Shown here piece after piece: positions 36,629 to 45,905 of a stretch of DNA of 64,000 nucleotides. The DNA comes from Rhodococcus sp. (in: high G+C Gram-positive bacteria) (lineage in GTDB: Bacteria > Actinomycetota > Actinomycetes > Mycobacteriales > Mycobacteriaceae), in assembly GCA_004211695.1 (NCBI GenBank), contig SEEV01000035.1, positions 1 through 64,000 of the forward strand, written 5' to 3'. How positions within the stretch are numbered: position 1 is the first letter of the stretch; each line of letters starts with the position of its first letter. The position numbers and the translations under genes are program-made. The notes under the pieces were generated by a model, which saw only the letters and a list, made by a program, of their open reading frames with translations, was not told the origin of the DNA and did not search any database.

Positions 36629-37528
36629 GTGCCCGACGCCCCACTTCCCGTCCGCGACGGCCTCAACCCGACGCGGCTGAGAATGCCGGACACCGGCTCG
36701 TGGCCCACCGTGCTCGAGTACCTCGTCGCGCGGTTTCCGCACGACGAGACCCGCCTGCGCGAAAAGGTCGCCACGTCGGAAGTGGTCGACGAGCGCGGGC
36801 TGCCCATCACCGAGGACACACCGTTCGCGCCCCGCAGATTCGTGTACCTGTACCGGGATCCGCCGGTCGAGAAGCGGGTGCCGTTCGAGATCGAGATCCT
36901 CCACCGCGACGAGAACCTCCTCGTCGTCGACAAACCCCACTTCCTGGCCAGCACCCCGCGCGGCGCCTACGTGGCCGAGTCGGCGCTGGTCCGGTTGCGC
37001 CGAGACCTCGACCTGCCGGAACTGACGCCCGCGCATCGACTCGACCGATTGACCGCCGGGGTGCTGATCTTCACCGTGCGACGGGAGGTCCGGCGCGACT
37101 ACCAGTCGCTGTTCGATCAGCGCCGGGTGATCAAGGAGTACGACGCCGTCGCCAGGTACGACCCCGATCTCGCGCTGCCCGCCACCGTCCGCAGTCGCAT
37201 CGTGAAGGAGCGGGGTGTGCTCAAGGCGTACGAGGTTGACGGTCCCGCCAACAGCGAGAGCCGCATCGAACTTCTCGAGGTCCACGGCGACGCCGCGCGA
37301 TACCGGCTGCTGCCGCACACCGGCAAGACGCACCAGTTGCGGCTGCACATGAGTTCGCTCGGCATCCCGATCCACGGCGACAACTTCTACCCCGACTTCT
37401 ACGACGTTGCCGCCGACGATTATTCGACGCCGCTGCGGCTGCTGGCCCGGTCCGTCGAATTCGCCGACCCGATCTCGGGGGACCTTCGCCGCTTCACGAG
37501 CCGGCGCGCTCTCGACTGGCCGGGCTGA
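36629..37528 (+). CDS. RluA-family pseudouridine synthase
   Basis: This enzyme of about 299 residues converts uridine to pseudouridine in rRNA or tRNA. The catalytic motif is TPAHRLDRLTAGVLIFT, with the aspartate in HRLD. Family blocks HRDENLLVVDKPHFL and LPHTGKTHQLRLHMSSLGIPIHGD flank it. GTG 36629 gives a start close to the conserved PLPVRDGLNPTRLRMP; ATG 36572 in the same frame would add 19 residues. It precedes the CYTH-CHAD gene on the same strand, 45 bases away. Confidence 0.88.
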   Translation: MPDAPLPVRDGLNPTRLRMPDTGSWPTVLEYLVARFPHDETRLREKVATSEVVDERGLPITEDTPFAPRRFVYLYRDPPVEKRVPFEIEILHRDENLLVVDKPHFLASTPRGAYVAESALVRLRRDLDLPELTPAHRLDRLTAGVLIFTVRREVRRDYQSLFDQRRVIKEYDAVARYDPDLALPATVRSRIVKERGVLKAYEVDGPANSESRIELLEVHGDAARYRLLPHTGKTHQLRLHMSSLGIPIHGDNFYPDFYDVAADDYSTPLRLLARSVEFADPISGDLRRFTSRRALDWPG

Positions 37529-37573
37529 CCTCGCGTTCTTTCGCTCACCCCGGCCAGGCGGAAGGATGGTGAC

Positions 37574-39109
37574 ATGAGCACCGCAACGTCCGTCTCCGAA
37601 GTGGAACGCAAGTACGAAGCGACATCCGAGCAGCAACTCCCGGCCCTCTCGGGGCTTCCGGGTGTCGACGGTGAACCGCGACGCGACACCGTCCAGCTGT
37701 CCGCCCTGTATTACGACACGGGCGAACTCCTGCTGCTCCGCGCCGGAATCACCCTCCGCCGCCGGGAAGGCGGCGACGACGCCGGCTGGCACCTGAAGAT
37801 CCCGGCAGGCGCGGACGAGCGGACCGAATTGCAGCTGGAGCCCGACGCCGGCCACCCCGCGACGGAGGTGCCCCGGGAATTCGCGGAACTGCTCACGGCC
37901 GTCACCCGCGGCGCCGCACTGAACCCGGTCGCGCTCATCAGCACCGACCGCGAGCGGCAGCGACTCGTCGACGCGGCGGGGACGACGCTCGCCGAGGTCG
38001 TCTCGGACGTCGTGATCGCCGCCGTCCCCGAGGCGGGCACCGGATCCGACGAGCGGGTGTGGCGCGAGATCGAAGTGGAGCTCGCGGCCGGCGACCGAAA
38101 CCTGTTCGACGCCATCGACTCCCGGCTGACCGATGCCGGGATCACCCGGTCGGACGCGCCGTCGAAGTTGCGGCGGGCGCTCGGCGACGCGGTGACCGGC
38201 ACCCCGCGTCCCGCGCGCGGGAAGAAGCGGTCCGCTCCGCGGAAGCTGCTGCTCGAGTACCTGGCGGCGCAGAAGGATTCTCTCGTGACGGCCGACCTCG
38301 GGGTGCGGCGCGACCTCGAGGAGTCGGTGCACGACCTCCGGGTCGCGGCCCGGCGTATCCGGAGCGTCCTGCAGGTGTACGGGGCCGACCTGCGCGACCA
38401 GCAGACCGTCGACGAGTTGATCGTCGAACTCCGCTGGGTCGGCCAGGCCCTCGGCTCCGCCCGGGACACCGAGGTGCAGTGGAGCCGGCTGGTGGATCGG
38501 CTGGGCGACGCCGAGGAGATACCCGACCGCGAGGTCGTGCGGGCGCGCCTCGACGAGTACTTCTCGGGACTCGCCGCGACGGCCCGGCCCGCGGCTCTGG
38601 CGGCCCTGAACTCCCAGCGTTACCTCGACCTGCTCGCCGGCCTCGACACGTTCCTCGCCGCCGTCGAGGCGTCCGAGGGCGCGGGCCCGTCGAAGAAGAA
38701 GGTCGCGAAATCCCTGCGCACGATGTCGAAGTCCGTCCGCAAGCGCGTGCGGAAGGCGACGGCCGCAACCTCCCGGGGCGAGCGCGACGAGCTGACACAC
38801 CGAGCGCGCAAGCGCGCCAAGCGAATGCGCTATGCCATCGAGTCGACGCGGTCGCTGACACCGAAGGCGTCCGACCGCGCACACACGAAGTTCAAGGGCT
38901 TCCAGGACGTACTCGGCGAGTACCAGGATGCCGTCGTCGCACGGGACCACATCCTCGCGATGGTCGCGGAGGATCAGCATTCCGCCGAGTCGAGCCTGGG
39001 CCTCGGAATGCTGCTGCAGCGGGAACTCGATCGCGGCGACACCCTGGCGCCGCAACTGAAGCCCGAGTGGAAGACCGCGAGGAAGGCGGCCCGAAAAGTC
39101 TGGAAATAG
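37574..39109 (+). CDS. CYTH-CHAD domain protein
   Basis: This 511-residue fusion has an N-terminal CYTH triphosphate-tunnel domain (residues 1-205) with the metal-binding EVERKYE and TLRRREGGDDAGWHLKIP. A C-terminal CHAD domain (about 225-505) shows regularly spaced His and basic residues (VHDLRVAARRIRSV, RKRAKRMRYAIES, KFKGFQDVLGEYQDAV). CYTH enzymes hydrolyse triphosphates and CHAD domains bind inorganic polyphosphate, so a polyphosphate-linked role is likely. It precedes the universal stress gene by 46 bases. Confidence 0.93.
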   Translation: MSTATSVSEVERKYEATSEQQLPALSGLPGVDGEPRRDTVQLSALYYDTGELLLLRAGITLRRREGGDDAGWHLKIPAGADERTELQLEPDAGHPATEVPREFAELLTAVTRGAALNPVALISTDRERQRLVDAAGTTLAEVVSDVVIAAVPEAGTGSDERVWREIEVELAAGDRNLFDAIDSRLTDAGITRSDAPSKLRRALGDAVTGTPRPARGKKRSAPRKLLLEYLAAQKDSLVTADLGVRRDLEESVHDLRVAARRIRSVLQVYGADLRDQQTVDELIVELRWVGQALGSARDTEVQWSRLVDRLGDAEEIPDREVVRARLDEYFSGLAATARPAALAALNSQRYLDLLAGLDTFLAAVEASEGAGPSKKKVAKSLRTMSKSVRKRVRKATAATSRGERDELTHRARKRAKRMRYAIESTRSLTPKASDRAHTKFKGFQDVLGEYQDAVVARDHILAMVAEDQHSAESSLGLGMLLQRELDRGDTLAPQLKPEWKTARKAARKVWK

Positions 39110-39155
39110 GGCACAGTCGGGGAGTACGCACCAGCGTGACCGAAGGGAGCCAGAC

Positions 39156-40040
39156 GTGAGCACACCGGCCAGTCATTCCGTCGTCGTCGGCCTGGACGGA
39201 TCCGACGCCTCCACCGCCGCCGCCCTGTGGGGTGCCGCAGTCGCGTCGAAATGGGGTGCCACGCTGTCTCTCGTGCACGCGTTGCCGCAGGACGGCCCGC
39301 TGTACAGCCCCGCGGCGGTCATGCTGGAATCGCAATTCCTCAGCCAGCTCCGGGAGGACGGCGAGGCCATCATCGAGTCGGCGAAGAGACTGCTCGGACC
39401 GAAATTTCCCGGCCTGGACATCGAGACGACCATCAGTCCGGGTCCGGCGGGCACCGCGTTGCTCGAATCCGCCGACTGGGCCCGGTTGATCGTGCTCGGA
39501 TCCACGGGAGCGGGAGCGTTCCGTTCGGTGCTGCTCGGCTCGACCGCGCTGCACGTGACAAACCGGGCCGGGTGCCCGGTGACGGTGCTCCGGGGTGACG
39601 TCACTACACCGGACCAGCGTCCCGTGGTGGTCGGTGTCGACGGGAGCGACCTCAGCCGCGACGCGGTGGCGCACGCCTTCGAGGTCGCGTCGTTCTTCGA
39701 GGCACCGCTGGTCGCCGTCCACACCTGGCAGGGCTCCCCCACGCTCGGCGCGGGCGGCACCGGCATGCTCGTCGACTGGGATGCGGTGAAGCAGGAGGAG
39801 GAGGCGCTGCTCTCCGAGGGCCTCGCGGGCGAGTCGGAACGCTACCCGGACGTGGCCGTGACGAAGGTGGCCGAGCAGGGCGCCGCGGCGGACGTCATCC
39901 TCCGGCACGCGACCGATGCCCAGCTGATCGTCGTCGGCAGCCACGGCCGGGGACCGCTGCTCGGCGCGCTGATGGGCTCGACGAGTCAGAATCTGCTCCA
40001 CCACGGCACCTGCCCGGTCATGATCTGCCGGAACGAGTGA
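39156..40040 (+). CDS. tandem universal stress protein
   Basis: This 294-residue protein has two Usp domains (about 5-145 and 152-294). Each begins with VVVGLDGSDAS / VVVGVDGSDLS and ends with the ATP-binding G-x2-G-x9-G-S pattern (GSTGAGAFRSVLLGSTA and GSHGRGPLLGALMGSTS). Tandem Usp proteins are common in mycobacteria and rhodococci, often under hypoxia control, but I see no DosR box upstream. Confidence 0.92.
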   Translation: MSTPASHSVVVGLDGSDASTAAALWGAAVASKWGATLSLVHALPQDGPLYSPAAVMLESQFLSQLREDGEAIIESAKRLLGPKFPGLDIETTISPGPAGTALLESADWARLIVLGSTGAGAFRSVLLGSTALHVTNRAGCPVTVLRGDVTTPDQRPVVVGVDGSDLSRDAVAHAFEVASFFEAPLVAVHTWQGSPTLGAGGTGMLVDWDAVKQEEEALLSEGLAGESERYPDVAVTKVAEQGAAADVILRHATDAQLIVVGSHGRGPLLGALMGSTSQNLLHHGTCPVMICRNE

Positions 40041-40053
40041 CAGTCGCGAGGCC

Positions 40054-40791
40054 CTACGAGATGCCCGTCCCCACCAGCTGCCCGATTCCGTAGGTGACGA
40101 TCATCGCGAGCGCCCCGCCCAGCACTACGCGGAGCACCGCCCGGGTGCGCTTGGCGCCGCCGAGCGCGGCGCTGACGGTGCCCGTGAGTGCCAGCGCGAC
40201 CAGCACGGCGACGAACGCCACCGGAATGCGCAGCTGCACAGGCGGTAACAGGATCGCGAGCAGCGGGATGAGCGCGCCGAGCGTGAAGGACAGCGCCGAC
40301 GACGCCGCGGCCTGCCACGGGTTGGTCAGATCGTCCGGGTCGATGCCCAGTTCGACATCCACGTGGGCGGCGAACGCGTCGTGATCGGTGAGTTCGCGCG
40401 CGACCGTCCGGGCGGTCTCGTCCCGCAGACCCTTCTCCTCGTACATCGCGACGAGTTCCTCGAACTCGGCGTCCGGAGTCTCGGCGAGTTCGCGACGTTC
40501 CTTCGACAGCAGCGCGCGTTCGGTGTCGCGCTGGGTGCTCACCGACACGTACTCGCCGAGGGCCATCGACACGGCCCCGGCCGCGAGACCCGCGAATCCG
40601 GCGGTGAAGATCGCCGATCGCTCGGTGGTGGCCGCGGCCACCCCGACCACCAGGCCGGCCGTCGACACGATGCCGTCGTTGGCCCCTAGGACACCGGCCC
40701 GCAACCAGTTGAGGCGGCTCGCCAGACTGGGTGCGTGCGGCTCTCCGGGATGCCGCGCGGGCTCGGCCCGCTCGGCGTTCTCTGCTGACAT
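40054..40791 (-). CDS. VIT1/CCC1-family metal transporter
   Basis: This 245-residue membrane protein of the vacuolar iron transporter family moves Fe2+ or Mn2+. The family start LNWLRAGVLGANDGIVSTAGLVVGVAAA, then AGLAAGAVSMALGEYVSVSTQRD and a cytoplasmic Glu-rich metal-binding region (LAETPDAEFEELVAMYEEKG) are visible. Three further spans end the protein. It is convergent with the usp gene (13 bases apart). Confidence 0.92.
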   Translation of the reverse strand: MSAENAERAEPARHPGEPHAPSLASRLNWLRAGVLGANDGIVSTAGLVVGVAAATTERSAIFTAGFAGLAAGAVSMALGEYVSVSTQRDTERALLSKERRELAETPDAEFEELVAMYEEKGLRDETARTVARELTDHDAFAAHVDVELGIDPDDLTNPWQAAASSALSFTLGALIPLLAILLPPVQLRIPVAFVAVLVALALTGTVSAALGGAKRTRAVLRVVLGGALAMIVTYGIGQLVGTGIS

Positions 40792-40878
40792 GTGTTCAGG
40801 CTAAGGCGAAAAGGCCTGGCCGGATAGCCAGGCTAGGCTGCGCTCGGCAGCGGTGGCGCGTTCACGGCACACCAAAAC

Positions 40879-40892
40879 CAAGCAGTTGCTAG
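40879..40892 (+). promoter_or_regulatory. palindromic operator, copy A (CAAGCAGTTGCTAG)
   Basis: This site matches the perfect palindrome at 43768-43781 at 12 of 14 positions. It lies 38 bases upstream of the SDR start at 40931. Both copies are embedded in ACCAAGCA(G/A)TTGCT. A common TetR-type regulator is implied. Confidence 0.6.
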
Positions 40893-40930
40893 GTTAGGGA
40901 CGCGCCTCCCTCACACGCTTGGAGATCCTC

Positions 40931-41713
40931 ATGGCGATACCCGCCACCAGCACCCCACGACGTCCCTGCGCCGCACTGGTCACGGGCGGCACCGGCGGCA
41001 TCGGATCCGCCATTGCCCGGCAACTCGCAACCCTCGGTCACGACGTGGCCATCACCTACCGCTCCAACGCCGACGTCGCCGCGGACCTCGTCGGCGAGCT
41101 GGAAGGCCGGGGCGTCGCCGCGCAGGCCTTCTCCGCCGACCTCACCGACGAGCCCCGCGTCGCGAGCGTCGTGAAGCAGACCGTCGAACACTTCGGCGGC
41201 CTCGGCATCCTGATCCACGCCGCCGGACCGCACGTTCCCATGATCCACCTGTCCGAGGTCGCTCCCCGCGACTACGCCGAGCACCTCCAGCAGGAGGCGG
41301 TCGCGTTCTTCACCGTCGTCAGGGCCGCCCTGCCCGCGCTGCGGGAGGCGTCCGGTTCCGTCGTCGCGGTCACGACCGCGGCTACCAGCCGTTTCCCGGT
41401 GCGCGACGGACTCTCGCCCGGCACCAAAGGCGCGATCGAACAACTGGTCAAGGGATTCGCCGTCGAGGAGGGCCGCTACGGCGTCCGATTCAACTCGGTC
41501 GGCCCGGGAATGCTCACCGACGGCATGGCCGAGCGGCTGATCAGCTCCGAGGAACTCGATCAGCGCGCACTCGACGCCGCCATGAGCCGGATACCATTAC
41601 GAAGGTTCGGCACCGCCGCCGACGTCGCCGAGGCGGTCTGCTTCCTCGCGGGCGACCGGGCCGGGTTCGTGACGGGACAGAAACTCGACGTCGACGGCGG
41701 ATACACGGTGTGA
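40931..41713 (+). CDS. SDR with altered catalytic tyrosine
   Basis: This 260-residue SDR has TGGTGGIGSAIARQL at the cofactor site and a C-terminal GFVTGQKLDVDGGYTV like FabG. The active-site Tyr-x-x-x-Lys appears as Ser-Pro-Gly-Thr-Lys (DGLSPGTKGAIEQL), so the tyrosine is replaced. NNAG reads HAAGPHVP. ATG 40931 is preceded by GGAGATCC; TTG 40919 is a weaker option. It begins a plus-strand series (SDR, UPF0104 protein, SDR, ABC operon) and has an operator shared with the ABC operon. Confidence 0.82.
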   Translation: MAIPATSTPRRPCAALVTGGTGGIGSAIARQLATLGHDVAITYRSNADVAADLVGELEGRGVAAQAFSADLTDEPRVASVVKQTVEHFGGLGILIHAAGPHVPMIHLSEVAPRDYAEHLQQEAVAFFTVVRAALPALREASGSVVAVTTAATSRFPVRDGLSPGTKGAIEQLVKGFAVEEGRYGVRFNSVGPGMLTDGMAERLISSEELDQRALDAAMSRIPLRRFGTAADVAEAVCFLAGDRAGFVTGQKLDVDGGYTV

Positions 41714-41739
41714 TCACCGGCCATGTGTAATGGACACAT

Positions 41740-42801
41740 ATGACTGACGCCGAAGACAATCACCCGACGCCCCGCAGGCGTCGTGTCGAATGGGTAATCG
41801 GTGGCCTGCTCGTCGTGGTGCTCACGGTCGAGATCATCCTCATCTGGCCGGACCTGTCCGAGAGCGTCAGCAACCTCGGCGACCTCGAATGGGGGTGGGT
41901 GGCCGCGGCTGTCGTAGCCTCGTTGGCGTCGATGTCGAGCTTCGCCCGGGTGCAGCGCTGCCTGCTGGGCGTCGCGGGCGTGCGCATCAGGCAGCGGCAG
42001 TCGCTGGCGGTGACGTTCGCCTCCAACTCGATGAGCGTGACGCTGCCGGGTGGGCCGGTTCTCGCGACCACGTTCACGTACCGGCAGACGCGGCTCTGGG
42101 GTGCCTCACCGGTCGTCGCGACCTGGCAACTGGTGATGGCCGGTGTGCTCCAGGCGATCGGCCTTGCGCTCGTCGGCCTGGCGGGCGCACTGCTCGTCGG
42201 GGCCAAGACCAACCCGTTCTCCCTGATCTTCACGTTCGGCGGCCTGTGCGTCTTCCTGGTCGTGGCCCAGTACGCGGCATCGCGACCCGACGCGCTCGAA
42301 GGCGTGGGCATCACCGCGCTGCGCGGCGTCAACAGGCTTCGAAAGAAGCCGCCGCTGACCGGGGTTCGACAGTGGAAGCACATCGTGGACCAGATGAGCG
42401 CCGTGCGGATGGATCGCCGCGACACGGCCCGCGCATTCGGGTGGTCGCTGTTCAACTGGATCGCCGACGCGTCCTGTCTCGCCTTCGCGTGCTACGCGGT
42501 CGGCGCTCATCCCGGGTTCGCCGGCCTCGCCGTCGCGTACGCGGCGGGGAACGCCGCCGGTTCGGCCATACCGCTGCTGCCTGCGGGGCTCGGTGTCATG
42601 GACGCCGTGCTCGTCCCCGCGCTGACCGCCAGCGGCATGGCAGGCGCCGAGGCGGTGTCCGCGATCGTCGTCTACCGCCTGGTCAGTTTCCTGCTGATGG
42701 CCGCCATCGGCTGGATCGTCTTCGCGGTCCGCTTCCGGGGTGCCCAGCAGGACGAGGAGGGCCCCGACCTCGAACCGCTGTGGCATCGCGGCGGCAAGTG
42801 A
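41740..42801 (+). CDS. UPF0104/LPG-synthase-like membrane protein
   Basis: This 353-residue polytopic protein of the lysylphosphatidylglycerol synthase TM family (MprF N-terminal-like, YbhN) has about eight spans. Conserved segments are SFARVQRCLLGVAGV, FASNSMSVTLPGGPVLAT, the GNAAGSAIPLLPAGLGVMDAVLVP stretch and YRLVSFLLMAAIGWIVF. Such proteins flip or translocate lipids or serve as flippase-like modules. An inverted repeat TGTGT-N5-ACACA at about 41724-41738 overlaps its leader just before the ATG. Confidence 0.85.
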   Translation: MTDAEDNHPTPRRRRVEWVIGGLLVVVLTVEIILIWPDLSESVSNLGDLEWGWVAAAVVASLASMSSFARVQRCLLGVAGVRIRQRQSLAVTFASNSMSVTLPGGPVLATTFTYRQTRLWGASPVVATWQLVMAGVLQAIGLALVGLAGALLVGAKTNPFSLIFTFGGLCVFLVVAQYAASRPDALEGVGITALRGVNRLRKKPPLTGVRQWKHIVDQMSAVRMDRRDTARAFGWSLFNWIADASCLAFACYAVGAHPGFAGLAVAYAAGNAAGSAIPLLPAGLGVMDAVLVPALTASGMAGAEAVSAIVVYRLVSFLLMAAIGWIVFAVRFRGAQQDEEGPDLEPLWHRGGK

Positions 42802-42863
42802 ATCCGTCCCGCTGAGAGAGAAGACCCGGCCGGGACGGCCGTCGACGGCCCTACGGTCGACCC

Positions 42864-43691
42864 GTGACGGAACCGGACACGCGGGAGAAGCAGGTTGTCG
42901 TCGTCACCGGCGCAGCCTCGGGAATCGGGGCGGGAATCGCCCGGCACGCACACGCGAGAGGTATGCGCGTGGTGCTCGCCGACATCGACGCCGCCGCGCT
43001 GGAACATCTGGCCGCAGATCTGGGCGGGACCGCCCTCACCTGCACGACGGATGTCGCGGACTCGGGATCCGTCGACGCGCTGGCGGATCTCGCGTTCGAC
43101 GCGTTCGGCCGGGTGGACCTGCTCTTCAACAATGCGGGGATCATGCGAGCCGGATTCCTCTGGCAACTGCGCGAATCCGACTGGAACGCGGCCCTGGGGG
43201 TCAACGTCACGGGTGTCGTCAACGGGATCCGGGCGTTCGTTCCACGCATGATCGAGCAGGGCGGCACCGGCCGCGTCGTCAACACGTCCTCCGTCGGCGG
43301 ATTCGCGCCCGGCCCGATGATGTCGCCGTACAGCGCATCGAAGTTCGCGGTGGTCGCGATCACCGAGTGCCTGCAGATGGAGTTGAGCGTGGTCGGCGCC
43401 CCGGTGTCCGCCAGCGTGCTCGCGCCGGGGCCCGTCGTCACGTCCGTCTTCGACAACCCGTTCGGGGCCGTCTCCCATCCGGCCGTCGATCAGATGGTCG
43501 CGCAGATGCGCGCACTGCTGACCACCGACGGACTCGACGCGGACACGTTCGCCGAGAAGGTCTTCGAGGGCATCGCCCGCGGCGACTTCTGGCTCGCACC
43601 GCAGGGTGAGCACCTCGACACGATGGTGCGCCAGCACACCGCCACCATCCTCGAACGGCGGGAACCGGTGATCCGGCCGTCGTTCCGCTGA
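42864..43691 (+). CDS. classical SDR oxidoreductase
   Basis: This 275-residue SDR has VTGAASGIGAGIARHA, LLFNNAGIMRAG, the Ser in NTSSVGGFA and the catalytic YSASK in MSPYSASKFAVVAITE. The C-terminal substrate region (about 195-260) is longer than in FabG. It is intact, in contrast to the SDR at 40931. It lies upstream of the ABC operon and may act on the same substrate. Confidence 0.88.
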   Translation: MTEPDTREKQVVVVTGAASGIGAGIARHAHARGMRVVLADIDAAALEHLAADLGGTALTCTTDVADSGSVDALADLAFDAFGRVDLLFNNAGIMRAGFLWQLRESDWNAALGVNVTGVVNGIRAFVPRMIEQGGTGRVVNTSSVGGFAPGPMMSPYSASKFAVVAITECLQMELSVVGAPVSASVLAPGPVVTSVFDNPFGAVSHPAVDQMVAQMRALLTTDGLDADTFAEKVFEGIARGDFWLAPQGEHLDTMVRQHTATILERREPVIRPSFR

Positions 43692-43767
43692 GGCGGTTCG
43701 ACCAACCGCCCGCCGAGTGGGACATTCGACGGACACCGACCGTTAGTTCTGCTACCTTTTGCCGCAC

Positions 43768-43781
43768 CAAGCAATTGCTTG
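43768..43781 (+). promoter_or_regulatory. palindromic operator, copy B (CAAGCAATTGCTTG)
   Basis: A perfect 14-bp palindrome lies 25 bases upstream of the ABC substrate-binding protein start. Its CAAG/CTTG ends resemble the half-sites of KstR2-type TetR regulators, with a wider spacing. The KstR-like gene at 48483-49136 is the likely regulator. Confidence 0.7.
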
Positions 43782-43806
43782 CTTCTCTCACGTCAAAGGG
43801 GCGGTC

Positions 43807-45021
43807 ATGCGAATTCGATCCTCGGCTCTCACTGCGGCGCTCGCCGTGACGGCACTCGCGGTCACCGGATGCGCCGGGTCGGGCGCGGACGAGGCCGACG
43901 CCGCCGGCAGCCCGTACCGGGTGCTCGTGACCGGCGGCATCAGCGGGCAGGGCACGCTCGCCGCGAATGCTCAGACATCCGTGCTCTCAGCGAAGGCGAG
44001 CGCCGAGGCGGTCAACAGGTCCGGCGGCGTCGGTGGCCGGCAGGTGGAGATCACCGTGGTCGACGACGCGGGCGACGCCACCAACGCCGTGTCGAAACTG
44101 CGGGAGGCGATCGCGTCGGGCAAGAAGCCCGACCTCTTCCTCAACTCCGGCCCGTCGACCATCACCACCGCGACACTGCCGATCCTTGCCCAGAACAAGA
44201 TCCTGTCCTTCAACATCGGGCCGACCGAGGATTCGGCGAACCCGGAGAAGTACCCGCTCAACTTCGACCTGGCCTCGGGGCCGGCCGAAAACGCCGAGAC
44301 CATCGCGCGATACATCAAGGGCAAGGGATACCAGTCCGTCGGTGTCGTCCACAGCAGCAGCGCCTACGGCGAGGTCTTCGGGCAGGCTATGGAAGACGCG
44401 TTGAGCGGTGAAGGCGTGAGCGGCACCGGTTCCGAAGAGTACGACACCGCGGCACTGGACATGACGGCGCAACTGCAGTCGCTGAAGAACCGCGGCACCC
44501 AGGCGCTGGTCGTCGACGCCTACGGTGCGCCGCTCGGATACCTGCTCACGAGCCTTCAGCGACTCGACTGGAACATCCCGCTCATCGGAAACACCTCGGT
44601 CGCAGGGACGTCACTCGTCTCCAAGCCGGCACCGGACGGTGTGCTCGGCACTCCGGCCACGGCGAATCTCGTCATGCACGTCATGTCGAGCACGGTCTAC
44701 GACGCGTCGGACACCGCGGTCAACACGATGGTCGACAACATGAAAGCGATGGGCGACATCCCGTCGACGCTGATCCTCGCCGACAACTACGACGCGCTGC
44801 CCCTCGTCGCCGCCGCCGCGAACAAGGCCGGCTCGTCCGATCCCGAAGCCCTCGCCGACGCCCTCGAGAACCAGGAAGTTCTCGACAGCGCGGAAACCGC
44901 GTTCTCGCCGTCCTATCACTTCACGGCGGAGTCGCACGCGTCGAAGCCGGGCGACGAAGCGTACAAGTTCGTGCCTCCGAGCCCACTCCTCAACGGCCAG
45001 TACGGAAATCCGAGCGCCTGA
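43807..45021 (+). CDS. ABC transporter substrate-binding lipoprotein (branched-chain amino acid type)
   Basis: This 404-residue lipoprotein has the signal MRIRSSALTAALAVTALAVTGCAGSG with lipobox VTGC (Cys22). The mature part is a type I periplasmic-binding fold of the Peripla_BP_6/LivK group: AVNRSGGVGGRQVEITVVDDAGD, ARYIKGKGYQSVGVVHSSSAYGEVF and LILADNYDALPLVAAA. Members bind amino acids, amides, urea or aromatic and steroid acids, so the substrate is open. It heads an operon with two permeases and two ATPases; the SDR genes and KstR-like regulator nearby suggest a hydrophobic organic acid. Confidence 0.9.
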   Translation: MRIRSSALTAALAVTALAVTGCAGSGADEADAAGSPYRVLVTGGISGQGTLAANAQTSVLSAKASAEAVNRSGGVGGRQVEITVVDDAGDATNAVSKLREAIASGKKPDLFLNSGPSTITTATLPILAQNKILSFNIGPTEDSANPEKYPLNFDLASGPAENAETIARYIKGKGYQSVGVVHSSSAYGEVFGQAMEDALSGEGVSGTGSEEYDTAALDMTAQLQSLKNRGTQALVVDAYGAPLGYLLTSLQRLDWNIPLIGNTSVAGTSLVSKPAPDGVLGTPATANLVMHVMSSTVYDASDTAVNTMVDNMKAMGDIPSTLILADNYDALPLVAAAANKAGSSDPEALADALENQEVLDSAETAFSPSYHFTAESHASKPGDEAYKFVPPSPLLNGQYGNPSA

Positions 45022-45044
45022 CACTTCGACCACAGGAGATCCCG

Positions 45045-45902
45045 GTGACCATAGTCTGGTCGGGCCTCGCCCTGGGCGCGGTCTACACGCTCGTGGCGAT
45101 CGGCTACAACATCGTCTTCATCTCGTCCCACACGTTCAATTTCGCCCAGGCCCAGCTGATGATGGTGGGAACCTTCGTCGCCTACACCGGACTGGTCACC
45201 CTCGAATTGCCGGTACTCGTCGTCGCGGTGATCGCGACGGTCACGGTCGCGATCCTGGCCGGATTCGAAGAGATCATCGCGGTCCGGCCGGTGCGCGATC
45301 ACCAGAATCAGCTCGTCACCACTCTCGGGGCGGCGACGTTGATCAACGGTGCGACACAGCTGATCTGGGGAAGCGAACCGCTCACCGTGCCGTTCTTCGG
45401 TTCGAACGAACCGATCACGATCCTCGGCGGACGCGCTTACCCGGTCGAAGTGGTGCTGCTGATCCTGGCCGTCGTCGCGGTGATCGTCCTCGGCCAGGTC
45501 GGTAAGCGCACCATGACGGGTCTCGCGCTCCTCGGGATCTCCGAGGACCGCGAGGCCGCCCTGCTCCGCGGCGTGAACGTGCGAGCGCTCGCGCTCGGAG
45601 CGTTCGCCTTCTCGGGTGCGCTCGCCGGGTTCCTCGGGCTCTTCGTCGGTCCCAAGACCTTCGCGGTGGCCACGCTGGGTTCGGCGTTGGCCATCAAGGG
45701 CTTCGTGGCCCTGGCGATCGGCGGGTTCGGGTCGCTGCCCGGCGCACTGGTCGGCGGTGTCACCGTCGGGCTCGTCGAATCGTTCGCCGCGCTCGAAATG
45801 GGAAGCCAGTACAGCAACATCGCGGTCTTCGTGGTCCTGATCGCGATCCTCATGGTGCGCCCGGCCGGCTTGTTCGGCACGGTGCGGGAACGGGTGGTCT
45901 GA
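45045..45902 (+). CDS. ABC permease, LivH type
   Basis: This 285-residue inner-membrane permease has about eight spans. The family start WSGLALGAVYTLVAIGYNIVF and NFAQAQLMMVGTFVAY are typical. The coupling region GISEDREAALLRGVNVRALALGAFAFSGALAGFLG and the late ALAIGGFGSLPGALVGGVTVGLVES are also present. GTG 45045 lies 23 bases after the binding-protein gene. It pairs with the LivM half of the next protein. Confidence 0.93.
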   Translation: MTIVWSGLALGAVYTLVAIGYNIVFISSHTFNFAQAQLMMVGTFVAYTGLVTLELPVLVVAVIATVTVAILAGFEEIIAVRPVRDHQNQLVTTLGAATLINGATQLIWGSEPLTVPFFGSNEPITILGGRAYPVEVVLLILAVVAVIVLGQVGKRTMTGLALLGISEDREAALLRGVNVRALALGAFAFSGALAGFLGLFVGPKTFAVATLGSALAIKGFVALAIGGFGSLPGALVGGVTVGLVESFAALEMGSQYSNIAVFVVLIAILMVRPAGLFGTVRERVV

Positions 45903-45905
45903 ACA

